A stretch of DNA of 25,576 bases. It comes from Patescibacteria group bacterium. GTDB taxonomy: Bacteria; Patescibacteriota; Minisyncoccia; Phycocordibacterales; DATDWN01. Where the stretch lies: NCBI GenBank assembly GCA_030917185.1, contig JAUPVF010000035.1, forward strand, positions 1-25,576, written 5' to 3'. Shown piece after piece: positions 19,981-25,576 of this stretch. The stretch's first letter is position 1. Each line of letters opens with the position of its first letter. A program made the translations under genes and the position numbers. The notes beneath the pieces were generated by a model. It saw only the letters and a list, made by a program, of their open reading frames with translations, had not been told where the DNA came from and ran no database searches.

Positions 19981-20011
19981 ATTAAAAAGCATTCTAACAT
20001 ATTTTGTATAG

Positions 20012-20050
20012 AAAAAGCCCCTGGGACGCGCATTGGCGCATCGCAGGGGC
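20012..20050 (-). terminator. Terminator of the 243-aa secreted-protein gene
   Basis: GCCCCTG pairs with CAGGGGC around an inner GCGC/GCGC hairpin, followed on the minus strand by TTTTTC. It begins a few bases after the stop codon. Confidence 0.9.
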
Positions 20051-20055
20051 GTGGG

Positions 20056-20787
20056 TTACTGGGCACGGTATACCTTTTGTAGGGTAACCTGCCAGGTATA
20101 ATACTGTTGCACCCGACCCGACGAAACGTCGTAGGCCGAGAGGGAGAACCATTGGGATTCCTGCAACCCCATGCTCCCATCAGGGAATACCCCTTTGGCA
20201 ACATAATGAAATTGCAGATAGTTGCCGTCCACCCACATGTTCCGAGCTCGGAACAAGGTTACGGAACCCCCAGCACAGAGATTCCGGACAACGGGACCAT
20301 TCTCATCCTCTATATCAACAGGCCGAGAATGGGTATTTGTCACACGTACCTTGACGTGTGACTGAAATGAAAATGATCCTGTGGCACGACTTTCAATTGC
20401 CACACCATCTTCACAACCTGTCACATTGGCGTTGCCGAGAATTTTTGCTGATTCACGTCGGCTTTTTTCAACATACTTCTCTTGCCGAGAAATTTCTTTC
20501 TCAGCAATTTTTTCGGCAGGTGAGCGGTTGGCCTTCTTGGCCTCCTCAATCTTCTTGAGTTCCTCGCGAAGTTCGATCTCCCGAGCGCGCAGTTTGATCT
20601 CGCGCTCCCGTGGAGTAAGTCCAGGGTCGTCCGCCGACACGATGTCAGCAGAGGTTTTAGCCTTTTGGCCAGATTTGAGCGACTGCTCCAGCCGCTCGAC
20701 TTCGGGGTCAGTTTTCTGCTTTTTCTTTGCTTCAAGAGGCGAAGAAAAAAGCAAAATAACAGACAGACTCCAATAAATTTTGTGCAT
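20056..20787 (-). CDS. GC-rich secreted coiled-coil protein, 243 aa
   Basis: A signal peptide at residues 1-20 (MHKIYWSLSVILLFSSPLEA, cut A-K) is followed by a Lys/Glu-rich region. A long helix or coiled coil covers about 58-115 (REREIKLRAREIELREEL, KKIEEAKKANRSPAEKIAEK). A C-terminal beta domain (about 118-243) has two cysteines (VTGCEDG, NLCAGG) and SFSFQSHVKVRVTNTHSRPV. It has a strong Shine-Dalgarno (GGAGGT), a near-consensus promoter and its own terminator, and is clearly richer in G and C than the flanking core genes. It interrupts the space between tsaE and pilB. Likely acquired. Family not recognised. Confidence 0.8.
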   Translation of the reverse strand: MHKIYWSLSVILLFSSPLEAKKKQKTDPEVERLEQSLKSGQKAKTSADIVSADDPGLTPREREIKLRAREIELREELKKIEEAKKANRSPAEKIAEKEISRQEKYVEKSRRESAKILGNANVTGCEDGVAIESRATGSFSFQSHVKVRVTNTHSRPVDIEDENGPVVRNLCAGGSVTLFRARNMWVDGNYLQFHYVAKGVFPDGSMGLQESQWFSLSAYDVSSGRVQQYYTWQVTLQKVYRAQ

Positions 20788-20806
20788 TTCAGCACCTCCA
20801 TTGTAT

Positions 20807-20835
20807 ATTATACACTATTTGGTTATAAAAGTCAA
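20807..20835 (-). promoter_or_regulatory. Promoter of the 243-aa secreted-protein gene
   Basis: On the minus strand TTGACT (20835-20830), 17-nt spacer, TATAAT (20812-20807). GGAGGT lies between this and the ATG. It shares TAGTGTATAATA with the promoter at 5721-5750. Confidence 0.85.
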
Positions 20836-20878
20836 TACTGTTGAAAACCACTCACATTATCTGTGGTACTATATGTAT

Positions 20879-22555
20879 ATGGTTATTTTTGACGAAGATA
20901 AACAGAATAAAAAAATTGACGAACTCCGTAAAAAAGAGGAGGAGGATTTAGCCCAGACTTTATCCGGTAAATATGGTGTCCCCTACCTTGACCTCACTGT
21001 TACTCCTATCAATATTGACGCCTTGCGTATTGTCAGTGAAATAGAAGCTCGTGAAGGGCAATTGGCGGTCTTTAATGAAGTAAATAAAATCGTCAGCGTT
21101 GGAGTTCTCTCACCAAACAATCCGAAAACTCAGGAGATAATAAAACATATTGCAGACAAAGGATACAAAACTGATGTATTCATGGTGTCTCATGCCAGTT
21201 TGAACAAAGTGTGGGAGCGATACAAAGACCTATCATATTCATTTGAAACAAAATCAGGTGCTTTGGATATTTCCAATGAGCAAATCACCGATTTCTTGTC
21301 AAAAGTACACACAATTGCCGATGTTCAAAAATTAATTAGTGAAGTGCTGCAGATGAAAAAAAGTTATCGCATCTCTCGTATTCTTGAAATCATTTTGGCG
21401 GGATCAATCGCACTCAACGCCTCTGACATTCACCTTGAACCCGAGGAAGAATATGTCCGCCTCCGATACAGACTTGATGGTATGTTAACTGAAATTTTGG
21501 AATTTGACCGAGATACATTCAGACTATTGTTGTCTCGTATTAAATTGGTTTCAAATCTGAAAATCAACATGAATGGTGCACAGGATGGCCGGTTTAGTAT
21601 TAAAATTAATGAAAGTGAAATTGAAATCCGAACATCTATGCTTCCCGGCAGTTATGGCGAATCCGTTGTGCTTCGTGTATTGAATCCAAACGCAATCTCT
21701 GTTCCATTGGAAGATTTGGGTATTCATCCACGACTTTTGAAAGTCATTCTCCATGAAATGAACAAGCCAAACGGTATGATACTCAATACTGGTCCAACCG
21801 GTTCTGGAAAAACCACAACATTGTATGCGTTTCTCCGAAAAATCCACACACCAGAAGTAAAGATTATCACTATTGAAAACCCGATTGAGTACCACCTACC
21901 TGGTATCGTTCAAACACAAACTGATGACAAAAAAGACTATACATTTAGTGAAGGCCTGCGAAGCGCACTTCGACAAGACCCTGATGTGATTATGGTTGGT
22001 GAAATTCGTGACGCAGAAACAGCAGAAATCGCTATCAACTCTGCGTTGACGGGACACTTGGTGTTTTCAACGTTGCATACCAATAACGCTGCTGGTACAT
22101 TCCCTCGCCTCATTGACCTTGGTGTTAATCCAAAAATTCTTTCTTCTGCAATTAATCTTGCAATGGCACAGCGATTGGTTCGCAAGGTTTGTACATTTTG
22201 CAAAAAACAAATTCCCCTTGAAGGACGAGACAAGCAAGTGATTGATCGGATTATAGAAAGTATTGTTGATAAAACATATGTTGAAGAATTAGACCTAAAT
22301 CACACATGGAAAGGAGATGGGTGTGAAAAATGTAATTTTTCTGGCTACAAAGGGCGTCTGGGTGTATATGAAGCCATCACTATGACTGAGTCGATTGAAA
22401 AAATTGTTAAAGAAAACCCAAGTGAACGAGAAATTAGAAAAGCATCGGCCGATCAAAACCTGCTTGATTTGAAACAAGATGGTGTTGTAAAGATATTACA
22501 AGGAATAACCACATTAGAAGAACTGGAACGTATTGTTGATGTTGAAAGCGAATAG
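20879..22555 (+). CDS. pilB: Type IV pilus assembly ATPase PilB/GspE
   Basis: A 558-aa hexameric motor ATPase that powers pilus extension. The start is set at MVIFDEDKQNKKID (an ATG two codons earlier is possible). The N-terminal domain (about 20-115) is MshEN-like (LAQTLSGKYGVPYLDL). The ATPase domain has NASDIHLEPEEEYVRLRYRLDG (about 180-201), Walker A GPTGSGKTT at 305-313, the Asp box near TIENPIEY (331-338), Walker B VIMVGEIRDAETAEIA (370-385) and the His box STLHTNNAAG (397-406). Four cysteines (438, 441, 482, 485) form the usual zinc site. The pilMNO operon is 18 kb away. A TACTAT -10 just before the start suggests a leaderless mRNA. Confidence 0.95.
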   Translation: MVIFDEDKQNKKIDELRKKEEEDLAQTLSGKYGVPYLDLTVTPINIDALRIVSEIEAREGQLAVFNEVNKIVSVGVLSPNNPKTQEIIKHIADKGYKTDVFMVSHASLNKVWERYKDLSYSFETKSGALDISNEQITDFLSKVHTIADVQKLISEVLQMKKSYRISRILEIILAGSIALNASDIHLEPEEEYVRLRYRLDGMLTEILEFDRDTFRLLLSRIKLVSNLKINMNGAQDGRFSIKINESEIEIRTSMLPGSYGESVVLRVLNPNAISVPLEDLGIHPRLLKVILHEMNKPNGMILNTGPTGSGKTTTLYAFLRKIHTPEVKIITIENPIEYHLPGIVQTQTDDKKDYTFSEGLRSALRQDPDVIMVGEIRDAETAEIAINSALTGHLVFSTLHTNNAAGTFPRLIDLGVNPKILSSAINLAMAQRLVRKVCTFCKKQIPLEGRDKQVIDRIIESIVDKTYVEELDLNHTWKGDGCEKCNFSGYKGRLGVYEAITMTESIEKIVKENPSEREIRKASADQNLLDLKQDGVVKILQGITTLEELERIVDVESE

Positions 22556-22656
22556 TAAAAATCACACAATAGTATTTGCAAGTTGTTTTGTTTAGAGTTG
22601 TAGTGCAAAAAGTCCTTGCGAAATCGGTGTTGGTGTGAATAATTAAAGGTAGGTTA
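22556..22656. other. Non-coding stretch after pilB
   Basis: No gene or clear hairpin is seen in these 100 nt between the pilB stop and the 3' end of the minus-strand RNA. No plus-strand terminator for pilB is evident. Confidence 0.5.
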
Positions 22657-22694
22657 CAAAAAGAAAAACCACCCAAACAAGAGTCAGAGTGGTT
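22656..22694 (-). terminator. Terminator of the putative small RNA
   Basis: AACCACTC and GGGTGGTT arms (22687-22694/22667-22674) on the minus strand, followed by TTTCTTTTTG. There is no T-run on the plus strand, which fixes the RNA direction as minus. Confidence 0.8.
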
Positions 22695-22914
22695 CATCAG
22701 TTCCAAAACATAAATCTCTAAGCAACACTTTTAATAATCGATACCAAAAGCTAAGTGTTTCGCCAAGGATAACCCCAGGATAGTACACAAGGTACTACCC
22801 AGAATGTCCTCGCAGAAAAACTCGTAGCCCCAAGGGGCCAGTTGCTTAGAGATTTATATTTTGGAGTGCTCACACCGGATACACAAGCTCACTTTTTTCA
22901 AACCAGACATTTGT
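22657..22914 (-). ncRNA. Putative structured small RNA of about 258 nt
   Basis: A complete minus-strand transcription unit without an ORF. TTGACA-17-TAGACT lies just upstream (22921-22949). A terminator hairpin (22667-22694) with a T-rich run ends it. Inside, two 25-nt arms (22702-22726 and 22841-22865) pair with a single mismatch to close a fold of about 165 nt. The closed part holds three smaller hairpins: GGCCCC/GGGGCT, a long arm around TAGTAC/GTACTA, and CACTT/AAGTG. A leader of about 50 nt precedes the stem. The long closing stem and size recall 6S RNA, but the 5' leader and branched interior do not fit well. No RNase P, tmRNA or SRP signature was found. Family unknown. Confidence 0.7.
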
Positions 22915-22968
22915 AGGGGTAGTCTATCACAAAATAATTTTTATGTCAAGTATTTTATCAACCCCTAC
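22913..22968. promoter_or_regulatory. Inverted repeat around the divergent RNA/ruvB promoters
   Basis: GTAGGGGT (22913-22920) and ACCCCTAC (22961-22968) face each other across 40 nt. One arm covers the start site of the minus-strand RNA, and the other lies near the expected -35 of ruvB. It could bind one regulator of both units or form a looped complex. Confidence 0.5.
22921..22949 (-). promoter_or_regulatory. Promoter of the putative small RNA
   Basis: Minus strand TTGACA (22949-22944), 17-nt spacer, TAGACT (22926-22921). The predicted start is near 22914. It is one of the few consensus -35 elements outside the cargo genes. Confidence 0.8.
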
Positions 22969-22983
22969 TAGGAGGTCTGTTTA

Positions 22984-22992
22984 TGCTATAAT
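22984..22992 (+). promoter_or_regulatory. Extended -10 of ruvB
   Basis: TGCTATAAT with 9 nt to the ruvB ATG, no good -35. This predicts a nearly leaderless ruvB mRNA. The AGGAGG at 22971-22976 lies upstream of this promoter and so is not a ribosome-binding site for ruvB. Confidence 0.7.
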
Positions 22993-23001
22993 TGCAGTGT
23001 T

Positions 23002-24009
23002 ATGAAGAAAACCAACGGAACCGAAACAATCGATAACCTATTTTTAGACACAACCCTCCGTCCAAGTCAGTGGGATGACTATATTGGACAACATGGTATC
23101 AAAAAAAACCTTCATATTTTACTCACTGCAGCCAAGGAACGTAACCACCCACCTGAACATATTTTGTTTTACGGTCCACCAGGACTAGGCAAAACCACAC
23201 TCGCACATTTGATTGCAAAAGAAATGCAAACTCAAATGAAAGTAACGTCTGGACCAGCAATAGAAAAAGTTGGTGATCTTGCTTCCATTTTAACTAACCT
23301 ATCCCCTGGCGACATACTGTTTATTGATGAAATCCACCGCCTTAATAAAGCAATTGAAGAGGTGTTATACCCTGCTATGGAATCAGGTTCGCTTGATATT
23401 ATTATTGGTAAAGGTCCAAGTGCACGAACAATCCAACTTGAATTGCCTCCGTTTACTCTTATTGGTGCAACAACACGTATTGCAATGATTTCATCCCCAC
23501 TTCGTTCACGATTTTCTGGTGGTATTTTCAAATTGGAGTTTTATACCAACAAAGAAATACATCAGATTATCACTCGATCAGCTAAAATCCTTGGGATTGA
23601 TTTGGATGATTCTGCTGGCGAGGAAATTGCTACACGAAGCCGATACACACCACGTACTGCCAATTATTTCCTCAAACGATGCCGTGATTATGCCCAAGTC
23701 AACAAAACCCACCTCTCAAAAGACTCTGTTGATGAGGCGCTAAAACTTCTTGGTATTGATACTGTTGGACTTTCCCCTGCTGACCGAGATATATTGCACA
23801 CAATCATAAATAAATTCAGTGGTGGACCTGTGGGGCTTAACACCTTATCTGCATCATTGTCCGAGGAAATGGCTACTATTGAAGAATTCAATGAACCCTA
23901 CCTTATTCAACTTGGCTTTCTTGATCGTACCCCACGTGGACGTGTTGTAACAGAACTCGGATACCAACATCTTGGACTAACCCCACCATCAAACAAAACA
24001 TTATTATAA
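23002..24009 (+). CDS. ruvB: Holliday junction DNA helicase RuvB
   Basis: A 335-aa AAA+ motor that drives branch migration with RuvA. LRPSQWDDYIGQ (about 19-30) is the family start (LRP..L.(D/E)(Y/F)(I/V)GQ). Walker A is GPPGLGKTT at 58-66, Walker B is FIDEIHRL at 107-114, sensor 1 is GATTR at 155-159, and the arginine finger is in PLRSRF at 166-171. Sensor 2 is in RTANYFLKRCRDYA. The C-terminal winged helix has RTPRGRVVTELGYQHLG. Normal length. It heads ruvB-yebC-ruvC on the plus strand. Confidence 0.98.
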   Translation: MKKTNGTETIDNLFLDTTLRPSQWDDYIGQHGIKKNLHILLTAAKERNHPPEHILFYGPPGLGKTTLAHLIAKEMQTQMKVTSGPAIEKVGDLASILTNLSPGDILFIDEIHRLNKAIEEVLYPAMESGSLDIIIGKGPSARTIQLELPPFTLIGATTRIAMISSPLRSRFSGGIFKLEFYTNKEIHQIITRSAKILGIDLDDSAGEEIATRSRYTPRTANYFLKRCRDYAQVNKTHLSKDSVDEALKLLGIDTVGLSPADRDILHTIINKFSGGPVGLNTLSASLSEEMATIEEFNEPYLIQLGFLDRTPRGRVVTELGYQHLGLTPPSNKTLL

Positions 24010-24050
24010 ATTCTTGATTCTTTATTCATTATTCTATATTCTGTACTCAT

Positions 24051-24581
24051 ATGAGCGGACACAACAAATGGTCAAAAATTAAAAGACAAAAAGAAAAAAC
24101 AGATTCTCAAAAATCAAAGATTTTTGGAAAAATGGTTAAACTAATTACCGTTGAAGCAAAAAAAGCAGGTGGAAATCTTGCCTCACCTGGTTTGAAAAAT
24201 GCTATTGATAAAGCAAAAGCAGCAAACGTACCGAATGACAACATTGAACGAGCAATCAAAAAATCAACTGAAACAGGTGCCACAATGGAATCAATCACCT
24301 ACGAAGCATACGGCCCTGGTGGATGTGGAATTATTATTGAGTCTTTGACAGACAACCGAAACAAAGCAGCCCAAGAAATTAAACATATTTTATCTGAACA
24401 CGGATATTCACTTGCTGGTATTGGTTCTGTCACATGGGCATTTGAACGAACACCAGATATGGAATGGAACCCAACAAGTACTATATCGTTATCTGAAGAA
24501 GATGGAGAAAAACTAGGTGAACTTGTTGACTCTCTTGAGGAAAATGATGAGGTTCAGGATGTATATACAAATGCTGAATAA
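24051..24581 (+). CDS. yebC: YebC/TACO1-family protein, short form
   Basis: A 176-aa protein starting MSGHNKWSKIKRQKEK, with SKIFGKMVKLITVEAKKAGG, then LKNAIDKAKAANVPNDNIERAIKK and YEAYGPGGCGIIIE, all standard YebC signatures. Typical YebC proteins have about 240 aa. Here the chain ends soon after VTWAFERT, so much of domains II/III is reduced. YebC proteins have been described as transcription regulators and, more recently, as translation factors that relieve ribosome stalling. It is placed between ruvB and ruvC as in many bacteria. The start has a TATATT/TGTACT -10 region directly upstream and no Shine-Dalgarno. Confidence 0.93.
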   Translation: MSGHNKWSKIKRQKEKTDSQKSKIFGKMVKLITVEAKKAGGNLASPGLKNAIDKAKAANVPNDNIERAIKKSTETGATMESITYEAYGPGGCGIIIESLTDNRNKAAQEIKHILSEHGYSLAGIGSVTWAFERTPDMEWNPTSTISLSEEDGEKLGELVDSLEENDEVQDVYTNAE

Positions 24582-24613
24582 AGAGGAAAACCTCATCTCA
24601 TTTACTATTTAAT

Positions 24614-25114
24614 ATGATATTACTATCAATTGATCCGGGGTATGAACGATTGGGTATTGCGGTAATAGAGAAAGAAAAAAAACAAAAAGAAGTTTTACTC
24701 TTTTCTGAGTGCTTCAAAACATCTAGCAAACTCCCCCACCATAAACGACTCATGCTTATTGGTCAAAAAATTACTGAGGTTGTAAAAAAATATAAACCAA
24801 AAGCATTAGCGACTGAAAAATTATTTTTTAGCAAAAATCAAAAAACAGCATTGTTTGTTGCTGAAGCCCGAGGGGTTATTTTATACACCGCCAGTTTACT
24901 TGGCTTAGAAATACATGAATATACTCCAGTGAGTATCAAAGTCGCCGTTACTGGTTATGGTAAAAGTGAAAAAACCCAAGTTATCAGTATGGTAAGTAGA
25001 CTTATTGATGTCCCAACAAAAATAAAAAATGGAAATGGTGCGACTAAATCTGATGACGAATTTGACGCCATTGCTATTGGACTTACTCACTATGCTACTC
25101 ATAAACAAAGTTAA
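24614..25114 (+). CDS. ruvC: Holliday junction resolvase RuvC
   Basis: A 166-aa RNase H-fold endonuclease that cuts four-way junctions. Catalytic acids are visible: D7 (LLSIDPGYERLG), E68 (ALATEKLFF), and D148/D151 in SDDEFDAIAIGLTH. KNQKTALFVAEARGVIL (about 74-90) is the conserved DNA-contact helix, and YTPVSIKVAVTGYGKSEKTQV (about 103-122, split here) matches the usual Y.P..VK...G.G.A.K.QV. Length is close to the family norm. It is 32 nt after yebC and probably co-transcribed with ruvB and yebC. Confidence 0.97.
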   Translation: MILLSIDPGYERLGIAVIEKEKKQKEVLLFSECFKTSSKLPHHKRLMLIGQKITEVVKKYKPKALATEKLFFSKNQKTALFVAEARGVILYTASLLGLEIHEYTPVSIKVAVTGYGKSEKTQVISMVSRLIDVPTKIKNGNGATKSDDEFDAIAIGLTHYATHKQS

Positions 25115-25120
25115 ACTGAC

Positions 25121-25129
25121 TTATCCACA
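25121..25129 (+). other. DnaA-box-like 9-mer
   Basis: TTATCCACA, identical to the strong E. coli DnaA box, 7 nt after the ruvC stop and followed by an AT-rich 100 nt. Only one copy is seen, so it is not evidence for an origin. Confidence 0.3.
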
Positions 25130-25187
25130 CAATAGCCCATTCTACCCATTTGCAAAAAAATTATAATCTGTTACAAATATGGAAAAT

Positions 25188-25209
25188 CTATTACATATAA
25201 AGGTAATAG
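25188..25209. promoter_or_regulatory. Inverted repeat upstream of the acidic-protein gene
   Basis: CTATTAC, 8-nt spacer, GTAATAG, 31 nt before the ATG at 25240. It is placed where an operator or upstream promoter element would sit. Nothing else supports a function. Confidence 0.35.
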
Positions 25210-25239
25210 AAAAATTATAAGACATTTTTATATAGATAT

Positions 25240-25494
25240 ATGCCAGATGATGATGAAATAAAAGAAGACCACCCCGAGGGAGACGAGGATTTCCCTGGTA
25301 TTAAAGGCAAAAAAGGAGCGAGTCCAATACTACCACCCGATGACGACCTCGCTGATGACGATATGATTGGTTCCCATGAAGAAGATGACCCCCTTAAAGA
25401 TCCTGACGAACCAGAATCATTAGAGCGTTTGATGGAAGAAGAATTAGATGGTGAAGATGATCCATATAACGATGATGATGACGAGCAATGGTAA
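25240..25494 (+). CDS. Highly acidic small hypothetical protein
   Basis: An 84-aa protein with runs of Asp and Glu throughout (MPDDDEIKEDHPEGDEDFPG at the start, YNDDDDEQW at the end) and a short basic patch GIKGKKG at about 20-26. It is probably disordered. The motif LERLMEEELDGEDD (about 61-74) may be a short helix. Similar small acidic proteins are common hypotheticals in CPR genomes. No Shine-Dalgarno; a TATATAG stretch lies just before the ATG. A terminator follows at once, so it is monocistronic or the end of the ruv operon. Confidence 0.75.
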   Translation: MPDDDEIKEDHPEGDEDFPGIKGKKGASPILPPDDDLADDDMIGSHEEDDPLKDPDEPESLERLMEEELDGEDDPYNDDDDEQW

Positions 25495-25526
25495 TAAAAA
25501 CCGCTCTTTTGAGCGGTTTTTATTTT
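25494..25526. terminator. Bidirectional terminator
   Basis: ATAAAAACCGCTC, loop TTTT, GAGCGGTTTTTAT with further T residues. It overlaps the stop codons of both convergent genes (acidic protein on plus, partial gene on minus). Confidence 0.9.
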
Positions 25527-25576
25527 ACCTCAATTTTTATAAATCTTCGTTTACCAATTTTATATACCAATACCCC
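25520..25576 (-). CDS. C-terminal end of a probable S4-domain protein (TyrRS-like)
   Basis: Only the last 18 codons and the stop are in the window: GVLVYKIGKRRFIKIEVK. A final strand of the form (I/V)xxGKR(R/K)F(I/V)KI is typical of the S4 RNA-binding domain that ends bacterial tyrosyl-tRNA synthetases, where it binds the tRNA. Too short for a firm call. Another S4-domain protein is possible. Confidence 0.5.
   Translation of the reverse strand, partial: GVLVYKIGKRRFIKIEVK

Noticed and set aside
22702..22865. MITE or IS with 25-bp terminal inverted repeats
   Set aside because: There is no target-site duplication, and the promoter and terminator around it fit an RNA gene better.
22971..22993. 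AGGAGG followed by ATG CTA TAA, a possible two-codon leader peptide before ruvB
   Set aside because: The ATG and CTATAA are part of the extended -10 TGCTATAAT, so this stretch is upstream of the likely transcription start.
25121..25129. Origin of replication suggested by a DnaA box
   Set aside because: A single 9-mer with no cluster of boxes and no dnaA or dnaN nearby.

Overview
The window looks like a chromosomal segment of a Patescibacteria/CPR bacterium, probably of the Parcubacteria type. This is inferred from content, not from a marker-gene search. The genome is AT-rich with the standard genetic code. Core genes are compact and mostly lack Shine-Dalgarno sites. A short RuvX, a short YebC, a short delta subunit and a PolA without a proofreading domain are present. 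Several hypothetical proteins look like ones common in CPR genomes (DUF5652-like, a 151-aa two-helix protein ending in LIYFGF, a MEIYKGSIVEESLED protein, and an acidic 84-aa protein). No tRNA gene here encodes CCA.

Layout. Positions 121-373 hold tRNA-Leu(CAG) and tRNA-Arg(UCU). Positions 407-2827 are a minus-strand type IV pilus operon (pilM, pilN, pilO and a small membrane protein). Positions 2886-3935 hold a tRNA-binding OB-fold protein, ruvX and a divergent DUF5652-like gene. tRNA-Ser(UGA) at 3964-4050 starts an accessory stretch (4051 to about 7900) of short unknown or secreted proteins. It is punctuated by two copies of a structured element and by repeated pieces of the tRNA-Ser 3' end. 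Core genes resume at 8026, and tRNA-Arg(GCG) is followed by a small GNAT and broken GDPD-like cargo. Positions 9891-13809 hold a small hypothetical gene, rpsT, ruvA, mutM, a lamin-tail-like protein, a SpoU methyltransferase and a DoxX-like protein. tRNA-Lys(UUU) at 14802-14874 carries a third copy of the structured element and one cargo gene. Positions 14914-19980 are a minus-strand block with a peptidoglycan-binding/CARDB protein, holA, a CPR hypothetical, polA and tsaE. A GC-rich secreted-protein gene stands alone at 20056-20787. Then come pilB, an apparent minus-strand structured RNA (about 22657-22914), ruvB, yebC, ruvC, an acidic protein, and the last codons of a probable S4-domain (TyrRS-like) gene.

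The most unusual feature is the element family at 4052-4237, 5097-5281 and 14627-14797. Each copy lies in tRNA orientation and contains a terminator hairpin, then a closed multi-arm fold. Two core hairpins change sequence between copies while keeping perfect pairing and the same loops. The outermost arms copy, and are complementary to, the 3' end of the local tRNA: Ser in two copies, Lys in the third. The 3' arm is a direct repeat of the tRNA end, and cargo genes follow. This resembles an integron-like cassette system that uses tRNA 3' ends as attachment sites. A cis-acting RNA role is not excluded. No recombinase gene is in the window.

Two styles of gene expression are visible. Core genes usually have a -10 box a few bases before the ATG, suggesting leaderless mRNAs. 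Several cargo genes have full -35/-10 promoters, strong Shine-Dalgarno sites and their own terminators. The window also holds all of ruvA, ruvB, ruvC and ruvX, plus polA, holA and mutM, so DNA repair and recombination is its main core theme.
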